Assembly: GCF_003112575.1 (NCBI RefSeq)
Contig: NZ_BEWC01000001.1
Location: 868,001 to 932,000, forward strand
Direction of reading: 5' to 3'
From: Streptomyces ardesiacus
GTDB lineage: Bacteria > Actinomycetota > Actinomycetes > Streptomycetales > Streptomycetaceae
Length of the DNA stretch: 64,000 bases
The position numbers were made by a program, and so were the translations under genes. Below the pieces are notes generated by a model, which did not search any database, was not told the origin of the DNA, and saw only the letters and a program-made list of their open reading frames with translations. Of this stretch, positions 6,621-14,722 are shown one piece after another (within the stretch, counting starts at the first letter, position 1; each line of letters starts with the position of its first letter).

Positions 6621-9548
6621 ATGGGGGTGGGCTTGGTGGGGTGGTTCGGCAAGCTGCGCGGGGCGGCGTCAGGACCGCGCGCGGACTGGGCCGCGGCGCT
6701 GCGGGAGGGCAGCGCGGAGGCGGAGTTGACGGGCCGTCAGGGCAATGCCGGGGAGGCCGCCGAACGCTACGCGGACCTGGTCGCGCTGGCGGAACGCTTC
6801 CTGGGACCGCGGGAGGCCAACACACTGGCGTTGCGGCACCAACTGGCACACTGGACGGGGGAGTCCGGACAACCGGAGGCCGCGGTGCAGCTGTTCGGCC
6901 GGCTGATGGCCGACCGGGAGCGCATCCAGGGACCACGCCATCGGGACACCGAACTGGCCCGCCACCAACTGGCCCACTGGCACGGCCGGTCGGGCCGTCC
7001 CGAGGAAGCCGTGCGCCGCTACGAGGCCATGCGCCGGTCCGCCGAGGCGGAGAACCGCACCGAGACGGCCCTCACCCTGCTGTGCGAGGTGGGCTACTGG
7101 CAGCAGAAGAGCGGCGACAACGCGGCGGCGCTGCGCGCGTTCTCCCAGATGCTGCGGACCGCGCAACGGGAACTCGGCCCCGGCCACCAGCTCGTCACCA
7201 TCGCCCGCCAGCGCTACGCCGAGGTCGCCGGCGTACTGCCGTTCGGCAACGAGGGCGGCGAGGACGGCCTGCGGGACCTTCGCGCGACCGCCGCCGCCGT
7301 CGAAGCCGAAGGAGACTTCCAGCGCGCGGGCCGGATGTACGGCCAGATAGCCGCGCGCTCCGAGGAACTTCACGGGGCGGACAGCCCCCAGACCCTCTCC
7401 GCGCGCGTCCAGCAGGCGAAGGCGGCGGTCGCGGCGGAGGACTACGAGACGGCCGTCGACTGCTTCGGAAAAGTACTCGCGTGCATGGAACTGCAAGGCC
7501 AGGGGCCGGGGTCGCCGGAGTACGACACCCTCCGCGGACAGCGCGACGAACTCGCCCGCATGGCCCGGCGCCCGGTGCTCCGCATCGACGAACCGACCGC
7601 GACGCTGTTGGGCGATGCCGTACGGGCGGCGCCGGAGGCGGCATGCGCGGTGCTGGCCCGCGAGGCAGGCGGCTCCGAAGCGCCCCGCCTCGCCCTCGTG
7701 AACGACGGCCCGGACGACGTGACATGGCGCGTGTGGGACGCGGAGCACTGGGCGGCCGTGCTGCAGGGCCTGTCCCGGCAGGGACATGAGGCAACGGCCC
7801 TCTGCTTCGCCCACGGCGACCCGCGACCGACCCCCGAAGAGGCCGCCGTCTGCGAGCGGTTGGGGCTGCCGGGCGTCTACGTGTCCTGCCCGAGCGACGA
7901 GAACGTACAGATCGAGGCCTACGTCTTCCAGGAGGGCGAACCGGTGCCGGCACGGGTCGTCGTGGTGCGGCACGAGCAGCCCGCGACGGGTGAACAGGCC
8001 GCGCGCAGGCGGGCGTCCACGGACGCCGCGGACGGCCGGACCGCGGTGCACCCGCAGGCGGCGGCCATCGGGACCTGGCGGGAGATGGAACGGGCCCGGC
8101 CCAACCCGGGCGTGGACCAGCCAGGAGCCTTCGGCACGTACGAGGTGCTGGAGTGCGTCGGCGAGGGCGGCTTCGGACGCGTCTACCTGTGCCAGGACCC
8201 CGACGGCCTGATGGTCGCCGTCAAGACGCTGCACGCCCACCTCGCGGCGGCTCCCGGGATCAAGCGGGGCTTCGCCCACGAGGTGCGGGCGGCCCAGCGG
8301 GTCGACGGGCGGTTCACCGTACCGGTGATCGCCGCGGACACCGACGGTCCGACGCCATGGATGGCGGTGCCGTACGTGGCCGCCCCCTCCTTGCAGGAAC
8401 TCGTGGAGCGCTGCGGACGGTTGGAGACCGACCTGGTACGCACGCTGGGGGCGGGCATCGCCGTCGCCCTGAGCGCCATCCACGCCGAGGGCATCGTGCA
8501 CCTCGACCTCAAGCCGGCCAACGTCCTGCTGTCCGAGGACGGCCCGCGCGTCATCGACTTCGGCATCGCCCAGATCGAACGGCTCACCGAGCCGCGACGC
8601 GGTTTCGCCGGGACCTACGCGTACGCCTCCCCGGAACAACTGCGCGAGCAGCCCACGTTCACGTCGGCCAGCGATGTGTTCTCCCTCGGCACCGTCCTCG
8701 CCCGCCTCGCACTGGGGCGCAGCCCCTGGGGCCGGGACGCGCCGTCCGTGGTCGCCGCCATCCGGGCCGGTACACCCGATCTCGCCGGCCTGCCCCAGGA
8801 CCTCCAGAAGGTGATCCGGGCCTGCCTCCACCCCGACCCGGAACAGCGGCCGACGGCCCGCGACGTGGCCGAGACCCTGGTCCCCGGAGCCGCCGAGGGC
8901 AGGATCGCCCCGCCGCCCCTGTCCGAACAGGCACGCACCCTGGTCGCGGAACACGCCACCGTGCCCGCGACCCGCCGCTACCGGACACTCGCCCACACCC
9001 GAGCCCACGCCTCCGAAGACACCACATGGGCCGTGCCCCAGCCCTCCCACACGCCCGCCGCTCCCGGCGCGGTGACCCTTGCGGAGGCGACCGAGCGAGC
9101 CGTCGGCACCGCCACCACGCCGGCACAGGACGCCGCCCCTTCCGGCGCGCGGAGGCTGGACGAGGCGGCCGCGGGTACCGACCCCGCCGGTACCACGCAC
9201 AGGGACGACGATGCCGCTCCCGGTACGGGGATGGCGGACGATGCGGCCGATGAGCTGGCGGCCCGAGTCCTTCGCTGGGAGCGTGGGCAGGAGGGGAAGT
9301 CCATGGCGGAGACGCGCCGTGGCTGCGGCACCTTCCTCAGCGAGGCTGAAGCGCGACTGGGCGCACGGCACCCACTGACCCTGCGCCTGCGGGTCTCCCA
9401 CGCCATGCTCGGCTGCGACCAGCCCGGCGGGGTACGCGACGCCGAACAGGTGCTGAACGACGCCGCCGCCGACCTCGGCGAGACCCACCCCACCGTCCGG
9501 GACGCCCGCACACTGCTGGCGGTACTGAAGTCAACAGGCGTGGGCTGA
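6621..9548 (+). CDS. Serine/threonine protein kinase with flanking TPR-like regions
   Basis: 975-residue soluble protein. Residues 20-310 hold tetratricopeptide-like repeats: AERYADLVALAERFLG, then two copies of the ALRHQLAHWTG/ARHQLAHWHG type. A Hanks-type kinase domain covers roughly 503-755: glycine loop GEGGFGRV, VAVK lysine, catalytic loop HLDLKPAN, DFGIA and ASPEQ. An Ala/Pro/Thr-rich linker follows, and the last 100 residues (ETRRGCGTFLSEAEARLGARHPLTLRLR) again look like a TPR/NB-ARC-type helical repeat. No transmembrane segment, unlike PknB-type receptors. The kinase catalytic residues are all present. ATG 6621 is chosen over a TTG at 6576 that would overlap the operator. The tandem operator at 6556 suggests control by the upstream LacI protein. 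Targets are unknown. Confidence 0.85.
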   Translation: MGVGLVGWFGKLRGAASGPRADWAAALREGSAEAELTGRQGNAGEAAERYADLVALAERFLGPREANTLALRHQLAHWTGESGQPEAAVQLFGRLMADRERIQGPRHRDTELARHQLAHWHGRSGRPEEAVRRYEAMRRSAEAENRTETALTLLCEVGYWQQKSGDNAAALRAFSQMLRTAQRELGPGHQLVTIARQRYAEVAGVLPFGNEGGEDGLRDLRATAAAVEAEGDFQRAGRMYGQIAARSEELHGADSPQTLSARVQQAKAAVAAEDYETAVDCFGKVLACMELQGQGPGSPEYDTLRGQRDELARMARRPVLRIDEPTATLLGDAVRAAPEAACAVLAREAGGSEAPRLALVNDGPDDVTWRVWDAEHWAAVLQGLSRQGHEATALCFAHGDPRPTPEEAAVCERLGLPGVYVSCPSDENVQIEAYVFQEGEPVPARVVVVRHEQPATGEQAARRRASTDAADGRTAVHPQAAAIGTWREMERARPNPGVDQPGAFGTYEVLECVGEGGFGRVYLCQDPDGLMVAVKTLHAHLAAAPGIKRGFAHEVRAAQRVDGRFTVPVIAADTDGPTPWMAVPYVAAPSLQELVERCGRLETDLVRTLGAGIAVALSAIHAEGIVHLDLKPANVLLSEDGPRVIDFGIAQIERLTEPRRGFAGTYAYASPEQLREQPTFTSASDVFSLGTVLARLALGRSPWGRDAPSVVAAIRAGTPDLAGLPQDLQKVIRACLHPDPEQRPTARDVAETLVPGAAEGRIAPPPLSEQARTLVAEHATVPATRRYRTLAHTRAHASEDTTWAVPQPSHTPAAPGAVTLAEATERAVGTATTPAQDAAPSGARRLDEAAAGTDPAGTTHRDDDAAPGTGMADDAADELAARVLRWERGQEGKSMAETRRGCGTFLSEAEARLGARHPLTLRLRVSHAMLGCDQPGGVRDAEQVLNDAAADLGETHPTVRDARTLLAVLKSTGVG

Positions 9549-9794
9549 CCCGCGCGGTGTTGTGGTCCTGCATCCGTGGCACGTCCCGAACTGGCCCGAC
9601 CAGACGCTGATACCCCTCATCTCGCGGTTGCCCCCGCGCCGACGGCCGGCCGTGCCGCCGCCCGTTGAGGCTGTCAGCAGGCCCCCAGCAGTCAGCGCTC
9701 GTGCCGCACAGAGGTCGTATCGATGTCCACGGGCCTGCCGTGCCCGTCGACGGGCCGGAGCTCCGGGAGCGGAAGACCGCTCTCATCAAGGATT

Positions 9795-9899
9795 GGACGT
9801 GGCGGTGGCCGTCCGCCCTTCTTCGGCCGCGAGAACTACAAGGTCCCGCACGCGGTCGAATGCGGGATCAACCGTCTCGGGCAGCACCGGGCCGTGGCG
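9795..9899 (+). pseudogene. IS5-family transposase remnant (35 codons)
   Basis: The frame from 9795 reads GRGGGRPPFFGRENYK and then HAVECGINRL and HRAVA, the typical C-terminal block of Streptomyces IS5-type transposases (the DDE glutamate lies in HAVECGINRL). Nothing else of the element can be found on either side, and the frame runs on into unrelated sequence. It is the only recognisable content of the 507-base gap 9549-10055 between the kinase and the MerR gene; I see no terminal inverted repeats. Confidence 0.6.
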
Positions 9900-10055
9900 T
9901 CCGCACAGCAGGAAAGGACGGCCCTGCGCGCATTACGGGGGAAGGGCGCATGTCCTGGCACGGGTGCGGGGCGGTGCGTATGGGGTTGCACCTTCCGTAG
10001 CGGCATGTGGTCCGGTGGACTTACGCCCCGACCCCTTGATGAAAGATCCCTGCTC

Positions 10056-10967
10056 ATGCATTCGTCCTTCATGCCACCCCGCCAGGTCAAGATCGGTGAC
10101 GCGGCGGCCTTCGCCGGCACCACGCCGCGGGCGATCCGTCACTACCACGAGATCGGCCTGCTCCCCGAGCCTGAGCGAGGCGGCGACGACCGCCGCCGCT
10201 ACGGCTACGAAGACATGATCCGGCTGCTGTGGATTCGCAAGATGACCGCCGCCGGAGTCGCCCTGGACGACATCCGTGAGGCCTTCACCACCGGCACGGC
10301 TTCCGCCGGTGCGGACAGCGGAGACGGCATCGCGGGCATCCTGGAGCGGTTGGAGGAGACCCTCGCCGAGCAGGAAGCAGAAGTGCGGCGGCAGCGGACC
10401 GCCGTGCAGCGGATGCGTACCGAAGGCAGCCGCACGGGTCTGCTCTCCGACTTCGTCACCGAACGCCTCAGGGGCCTGCCCGAGGGCTCCCTGCGTCAGG
10501 CGGACCTCGACAGTCTGCTGGTCACCGAGCGGATCCTCGGCCCGCTCGGCGCGGCCGTCCAGGCCACCCGCTTCGTCGTCCTGGCCACGCACCCCGCTCT
10601 GCGGGAGGACTCCGACCGCGTCGACGACGCCGAGGAGGCACTCGATGACGGCGTCGCCGTCGATGATCCGCGCGTGGCCCAGGTGGCCGCCGAACGGCAC
10701 GCCTTCGAAAGCGCCCTGTACGCCGCCATCGAGAAGTTGGGTCTGGAACAGGACGACGATGCCCTCTTCGACGCCTGGGACGCTGCGCACCCTGCTCCCG
10801 CCCATGAGGGCGAGGAGGGGGCCGATCTCAGCTCCGGCGGACGGGGGACCGGCTCCATGGGCGTGTTCGAAGCCATGGGCAAGATGCCCTACGACTTCTC
10901 CCCAGCCCGCCTGCGCTGTATGGAACTGGCCGCAGAACTCTCCGCTCACGAGTCACCCGCTACCTAA
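10056..10967 (+). CDS. MerR-family transcriptional regulator
   Basis: 303 residues (299 if the second ATG at 10071 is used). The N-terminal winged helix-turn-helix is clear: VKIGDAAAFAGTTPRAIRHY and HEIGLLPEPERG, with the wing RRRYGYEDMIRLLWIRKM. A long helix follows (residues 90-130, LERLEETLAEQEAEVRRQRT), the usual MerR dimerisation coiled coil. The C-terminal 150 residues, acidic and helical, do not match a drug-binding domain I recognise, and no metal-binding cysteines are seen, so it is not a classic mercury, copper or zinc sensor. It stands alone, downstream of an IS5 scrap; MerR proteins often regulate themselves or a neighbour, but no MerR-type long-spacer promoter is obvious upstream. 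Confidence 0.85.
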   Translation: MHSSFMPPRQVKIGDAAAFAGTTPRAIRHYHEIGLLPEPERGGDDRRRYGYEDMIRLLWIRKMTAAGVALDDIREAFTTGTASAGADSGDGIAGILERLEETLAEQEAEVRRQRTAVQRMRTEGSRTGLLSDFVTERLRGLPEGSLRQADLDSLLVTERILGPLGAAVQATRFVVLATHPALREDSDRVDDAEEALDDGVAVDDPRVAQVAAERHAFESALYAAIEKLGLEQDDDALFDAWDAAHPAPAHEGEEGADLSSGGRGTGSMGVFEAMGKMPYDFSPARLRCMELAAELSAHESPAT

Positions 10968-11057
10968 GAAGCCACATGCCGGCCGCCATCATCTCCGTGG
11001 CCACCTCGGGTTGCACCTGGTAACCGACTGCCGCCAACCTCCATGACACCCAGGCCC

Positions 11058-11312
11058 TCAGAACTCGATGACCCTTCTGGTCGGCCGTCCGGGGAAGTTG
11101 CGGGCGGTCATCCAGATGGTGAGGTCGCGGGCGATGTCGTTGGCGCTGGTCGCCGTGGTGACCTCGTGCTCGTTGCGGGTGGTGTCACGGCGGACGATCT
11201 CGTAGGCCCCTTCGCTCAGGACGGTCACGGAGGCGAACCAGACGGCGTCGTCCTCGTCGGGCTGGACGACGACGAAGGTGTTGTCGGAGTCGTTGAGGCC
11301 ACTGATCATCAT
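11058..11312 (-). CDS. Small protein, possibly Imm1-like immunity protein, N-terminus uncertain
   Basis: 84 residues from ATG 11312. The reading is coding-like and stays so upstream of the ATG (PLGNGPSEDALF) back to an in-frame TGA near 11396, with no ATG or GTG there. The pattern PSED...I..L...DNTFVVV...FASV....YEIVRRDT...IARDLTIWM resembles Imm1-type immunity proteins of polymorphic-toxin systems, where such a PSE block follows a longer N-terminus. I infer either a short immunity protein or one that lost its 5' end. No toxin gene is next to it. The 289 bases between this gene and 11602 hold no other gene I can support. Confidence 0.5.
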   Translation of the reverse strand: MMISGLNDSDNTFVVVQPDEDDAVWFASVTVLSEGAYEIVRRDTTRNEHEVTTATSANDIARDLTIWMTARNFPGRPTRRVIEF

Positions 11313-11601
11313 GAACAGGGCGTCCTCGGAGGGCCCGTTCCCGAGGGGTGGCGGCGCGTTACCCGCCCGCCGCGGGGTCCGGACTTGCTGGGCTCACACG
11401 AAGAACAAGACTTTCCCCGATGGTTCTTCGCCCGACTGGTTGCTGTGGGCAGCGCGTGTGGCGGGCATCGTGGGCACCGCATACGTCATGGCAGGCCGGG
11501 TGACCACCAGATGGATCCCGGACCGGCGGGCGGCCGTCGCATGTTCGGTCCACGGACTCCCGCGTGGCGGGGGCCGGTCCCGTTCACTTCGCCCGGTGAG
11601 G

Positions 11602-12351
11602 TCAGCCGATCGCGGTCACCAGGACGGCCACCGTGGGACGGTCCGGCAGGGCGGCGGTCACCGCCGCCCGGACCGTGCGGGATACCTCCGCGGTCGGCCG
11701 GTCCGTGCCGACCGCCAGTTCCACCCGGACGTGGCGGCGCGTGAGGGCCGCCTCCCGCCCAGGATCCGGCTCCGTGACGAGCACCGGACGGCCCAGCGTG
11801 CTGGTCAGCCCCCGCACGCCGGGGACCGCCAGCGCGGCGCCCGCCGCGCGGCTCTCGTCCGTCCCGTCCGCCTCCACCCGGACCATCAGGCGGTCCGCGG
11901 CTCCGGCATCGGGCTCCGGCTCCGGTGCCGCACCGGGGGTCGGCTCCGACGCCGCGTCGAGCAGGTCCGTCGCCCGGAGATCGACCTCCGTCACCGTCAG
12001 GCCGACCCGGCGCGTCGCCGCCTCGGTCAGTGCCGCGCGCAGGCGGGCGGCCGCGGCCGGCAGCGGCTCGGACGCCGATGCCGCGAAGTCGGCCGTCACC
12101 CGCAGTGGGCCGGGCGGCAGCGCGCTCGGCGGCGCCGGCACGGCAGGCTCCCCGCCCTCCTCCGGGGCGACGTGTGTGATGCGCAGACGCCCGGGACGGA
12201 CGCCCGGCACCTGCCGGGCCGCGGCCAGCAGCACCTCCCGGGCCGCGCGTTCGGCCACCCACGCGCCGTCCGTCGGTCCGCCCAGGGGCAGCAGCCTGCC
12301 GAGCCCCAGTTGCTCCCGTACCGTCCGCATCCACCGATCAGGCGTCGTCAT
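11602..12351 (-). CDS. Nucleopolyhedrovirus-P10-family-type protein (Asp23-associated, actinobacterial)
   Basis: 249 residues, Ala/Pro/Arg-rich, no membrane segment. It opens MTTPDRWMRTVREQLGLGRL, with further blocks LLPLGGPTDGAWV, LGLTVTEVDLRATDLL-like and RPTVAVLVTA at the end. This is the layout of a Streptomyces family that automatic pipelines call nucleopolyhedrovirus P10 family protein and that is usually found near Asp23/Gls24 alkaline-shock genes; the viral name is misleading. Two repeated halves (residues about 85-145 and 185-245) each look like a small alpha/beta Asp23-type domain. ATG 12351 follows AAGGA directly; an alternative ATG at 12333 is possible. Role: unknown, perhaps cell-envelope stress. 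Confidence 0.65.
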   Translation of the reverse strand: MTTPDRWMRTVREQLGLGRLLPLGGPTDGAWVAERAAREVLLAAARQVPGVRPGRLRITHVAPEEGGEPAVPAPPSALPPGPLRVTADFAASASEPLPAAAARLRAALTEAATRRVGLTVTEVDLRATDLLDAASEPTPGAAPEPEPDAGAADRLMVRVEADGTDESRAAGAALAVPGVRGLTSTLGRPVLVTEPDPGREAALTRRHVRVELAVGTDRPTAEVSRTVRAAVTAALPDRPTVAVLVTAIG

Positions 12352-12437
12352 TCCTTCAGCCTGCCGTACCCCCGGCGCGAGAGCGCGCAACCGTGCCTAC
12401 GGTGGTGGAAGAACGACGACCGAAAGGACCTGCGGTC

Positions 12438-12503
12438 ATCAGTGACGTGACGGAGAAGGACACGTCGGACACCGAAACGCCACAGGGGACGCAGCGCGGT
12501 GGC
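12438..12503 (+). pseudogene. Possible 5' scrap of an Asp23/Gls24-type gene
   Basis: Divergent from the P10-family gene, the frame 12438-12503 reads (I)SDVTEKDTSDTETPQGTQ, like the hydrophilic N-terminus of actinobacterial Asp23 proteins, behind a fair AAAGGA site but with ATC where ATG is expected. The similarity then stops; no Asp23 body follows. A GTG at 12447 could serve as start, but the frame becomes arginine-rich noise. The rest of the gap 12352-12761 holds a second short coding-like reading (about 12546-12670, another frame) with no family I know. This assignment is weak. Confidence 0.28.
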
Positions 12504-12761
12504 GACCCCGACAGCGTCGGCAGCCCCTCGGGGCCCGGCCCCCTCGGTGGGGGACACAGCCGCCTGGCCGCTCCCGACGGCAGTCGTCGGAGCCCTCGAC
12601 GAGGAACCCGGACTGCTGGTCTTGCGTCGGCGGCCGGATCGCCCAGGACACGGGGCCCTGCGGATCCTGTGACGCGCGCGGAGGCGCGACGGTCAGGGGC
12701 ACGCAACCGGCCACGCGGTACGGGGGAGGGGGCCTCCCACCGCATCGCCGGCGGACGTGGC

Positions 12762-13076
12762 TCAGCCCGTCCGCGGGCCCGGCGCCCCGAACCCGTAGCG
12801 GGCCCAGTTCTCGACGACGCGCCGGCGCACGTCCTCGGGGTAGGAGTTGTGGAACGAGGCGGTGATGCCCCGGGTCTCGCCGTGGAACTGCTCCGGCAGC
12901 AGGCAGCTGACGACGGTCTTCCCGCCACGGCCAGTGCGTACCTCGTCCGCCGTGAGGTACGGGACCATCGGGATGCCGGGCGCCTCGGGGTAGAGGTAGT
13001 GGCCCCTGGGCTGGTTTGGGGGAGAGGTCAGCGATCTCCCCCTACACGCAATCCAGGGGTCTCGTCTGTCGCGCAC
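12762..13076 (-). CDS. Hypothetical protein, probably partial
   Basis: 104 residues. The last 80 (from PRGHYLYPEAPGIPMV through FHGETRGITASFH to NWARYGFG) have good codon bias and protein-like composition, while the first 20 look like non-coding sequence, so the gene is probably truncated at its 5' end or starts internally (Met at PMVPYL). I do not recognise the family. It sits between the scar zone and the TetR gene, same strand as the latter, 40 bases downstream of its stop. Confidence 0.4.
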   Translation of the reverse strand: MRDRRDPWIACRGRSLTSPPNQPRGHYLYPEAPGIPMVPYLTADEVRTGRGGKTVVSCLLPEQFHGETRGITASFHNSYPEDVRRRVVENWARYGFGAPGPRTG

Positions 13077-13115
13077 CCTCGGCCATTCCCCGATCGGTGG
13101 TCAGACTGAGGAAGC

Positions 13116-13712
13116 TCAGTGAGCGGGGCGGGGCAGTACGGCAAGGGCTGTCCGGGCTATGTCGGTCAGCGTCTCCTCGTCCGCTCCGGCCTTGCCCAGC
13201 GCTTCAATGCCGCGCAGCACGGCGAGCACCAGCGCTGCCAGCTTTCCGGGATCCGCGTCCGCGGCGATGTCGCCGTTGCGCTGGCAGGCCGCGATGGCGT
13301 CCTCCAGCAGGGCCCGCAGCGCCTCGATGGCCGCGTGCGCCCGCTGGGCCACCGTCTCGTCGTGTTCGGCCAGCTCGGCGGTGCCCTTGGCCAGCAGGCA
13401 TCCGCGGTGGGCGGTGTCTGCGGCAGTCGCCGCCGCCACCGCGTACACGTGGGCGGACAGCCGTGCGTAGGCGTCCGCGTCGTTGCCGCACAGCTGCCGG
13501 CTCACGGCGTCGACGACGGAGCCGCAGTAAGCGTCGAACACGCGGTGGAACAGTTCCTGCTTTCCGCCGAACGCGCCGTACAGGCTGCCTTTGCCGAGCC
13601 CTGTTGCCCCGGCGATGTCTTCCATGCGTGTGGCGGCGTACCCACCCGACCAGAACTGCTCCCGGGCAGTGTCCAGTACCTGCTGCTCGTCGAACTTCCT
13701 GGGTCGTGCCAT
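13116..13712 (-). CDS. TetR-family transcriptional regulator
   Basis: 198 residues. The N-terminal helix-turn-helix is canonical: MARPRKFDEQQVLDTAREQF, TRMEDIAGATGLGKGSLYGAF (positions 1-50), with the YxxF-type recognition helix. The ligand-binding half (CLLAKGTAELAEHD..., ALRALLEDAIAACQ) matches the AcrR/AcuR-like group with a cysteine in RGCLLAKG, a feature often seen in electrophile-responsive members. It is divergent from an SDR gene, and the 84 bases between them hold a perfect 24-bp inverted repeat that overlaps both promoters, so it most likely represses the SDR gene and itself. Confidence 0.88.
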   Translation of the reverse strand: MARPRKFDEQQVLDTAREQFWSGGYAATRMEDIAGATGLGKGSLYGAFGGKQELFHRVFDAYCGSVVDAVSRQLCGNDADAYARLSAHVYAVAAATAADTAHRGCLLAKGTAELAEHDETVAQRAHAAIEALRALLEDAIAACQRNGDIAADADPGKLAALVLAVLRGIEALGKAGADEETLTDIARTALAVLPRPAH

Positions 13713-13728
13713 GGGGGCAGCCTAGCCA

Positions 13729-13781
13729 TTCTTGACTGGTTCGTCCATAACGGTTAGCGTTATGGACGAACCAGTCAAGAA
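13729..13781. promoter_or_regulatory. Perfect 24-bp inverted repeat, divergent promoter/operator
   Basis: Bases 13729-13752 and 13758-13781 are exact reverse complements, separated by GTTAG. Each arm carries TTGACT, so the repeat places a -35 box outward-in on both strands: on the plus strand TTGACT (13732-13737), 17 bases, TAGCGT (13755-13760) for the SDR gene; on the minus strand TTGACT (13773-13778 complement) with TAACCG as possible -10 for tetR. A TetR dimer pair bound here would shut both promoters. Confidence 0.75.
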
Positions 13782-13796
13782 CTGAGGGGTGGGCGC

Positions 13797-14531
13797 GTGA
13801 TGACGGACGTACTCGCAGGCAAAGTGGCGGTGGTCACCGGAGCCAACAGCGGTATCGGGCTTGCCATCGCCAAGCGATTCGCCGCGGAGGGGGCACGGGT
13901 GTTCCTGGCGGGTCGCCGTCAGGAACCGCTCGACGCGGCCGTCGCGGAGATCGGGCCGGCGGCCACCGGTGTGAGGACCGACGTCTCGGTACAGGCGGAC
14001 CTCGATGGCCTCTACTCGGTCGTGCGCGAGGAGGCGGGCCGCATCGACGTGCTGGTCGCCAACGCCGGCAGCGCTGTCCCCCAGCGTCTCGGTGAGATCA
14101 CCGAGGAGGCCATCGACGCCACCTTCGGTACGAACGTGAAGGGCACGATCTTCACCGTCCAGAAGGCGCTGCCCCTGCTCTCGGACGGCGCCTCGGTCGT
14201 GGTGACAGGGTCGACCAGCACCCTCCGCCCCGGACCGGGCCTGGAAATCTACGGCGCATCGAAGGCAGCGGTGCGCAATCTGGTGCGCAGCTGGGCGCTC
14301 AGCGCGCAGGAGCGGAAGTTCCGGGTGAACGTGCTGAGCCCCGGCCCGACCGAGACCCCGGGCCTGATCGGCGCCGTGGGCCAGGACCATCGGCTCGCGT
14401 CGGAGGTGCCGCTCGGCAGGATCGGCCGTCCGGACGAGATCGCCGCCGTGGCGACGTTCCTGGCCTCGGACGCTTCCAGTTTCGTCAACGGCGTCGACTG
14501 GTTCGTCGACGGTGGCCAGGCGCAGGTCTGA
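13797..14531 (+). CDS. Short-chain dehydrogenase/reductase
   Basis: 244-residue classical SDR, NAD(P)-dependent oxidoreductase. Cofactor motif TGANSGIG (residues 14-21), NAG at VLVANAGS, catalytic Ser in VVVTGSTST, and the YxxxK pair YGASK about residue 152; the C-terminus FVNGVDWFVDGGQAQV is typical. GRRQE after the second strand (Arg pair) suggests NADPH preference. GTG 13797 has GAGGGG 7 bases upstream; ATG 13800 is an equally good alternative. It is transcribed away from the TetR gene through the long inverted repeat. Substrate not readable; pairs like this are often induced by reactive carbonyls or quinones. Confidence 0.88.
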   Translation: MMTDVLAGKVAVVTGANSGIGLAIAKRFAAEGARVFLAGRRQEPLDAAVAEIGPAATGVRTDVSVQADLDGLYSVVREEAGRIDVLVANAGSAVPQRLGEITEEAIDATFGTNVKGTIFTVQKALPLLSDGASVVVTGSTSTLRPGPGLEIYGASKAAVRNLVRSWALSAQERKFRVNVLSPGPTETPGLIGAVGQDHRLASEVPLGRIGRPDEIAAVATFLASDASSFVNGVDWFVDGGQAQV

Positions 14532-14722
14532 CCGCGCCCCTCCTACGGTGGGCATGCCGGGCCCCCTCGTTTCACCGGACGGCCTTGCCCAGGGGGGGGG
14601 CTGACGAGCGACCCGGTCATGGCCAGGTCCCGCAGGATCACGCCCTGGAGCCGTCGAGCAGGGAGGAGTTCCGCCGCGCGGACGAGCTCGCCCGCCTGTG
14701 TCCCTGACCGTGAGCGGCCCGC

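Noticed and set aside
6669..9488. Very long minus-strand open frame (939 codons) opposite the TPR-kinase gene
   Set aside because: Composition is that of an antisense shadow of a high-GC gene; the plus strand carries unmistakable kinase motifs.
9986..10030. TTGCAC box upstream of the lone MerR gene as a MerR-type promoter
   Set aside because: No convincing -10 box or spacer palindrome could be placed, so I do not list it.
10968..13110. Prophage or integrated element in the fragment-rich zone
   Set aside because: No integrase, attachment-site repeat, terminase or structural gene is visible; only isolated remnants.
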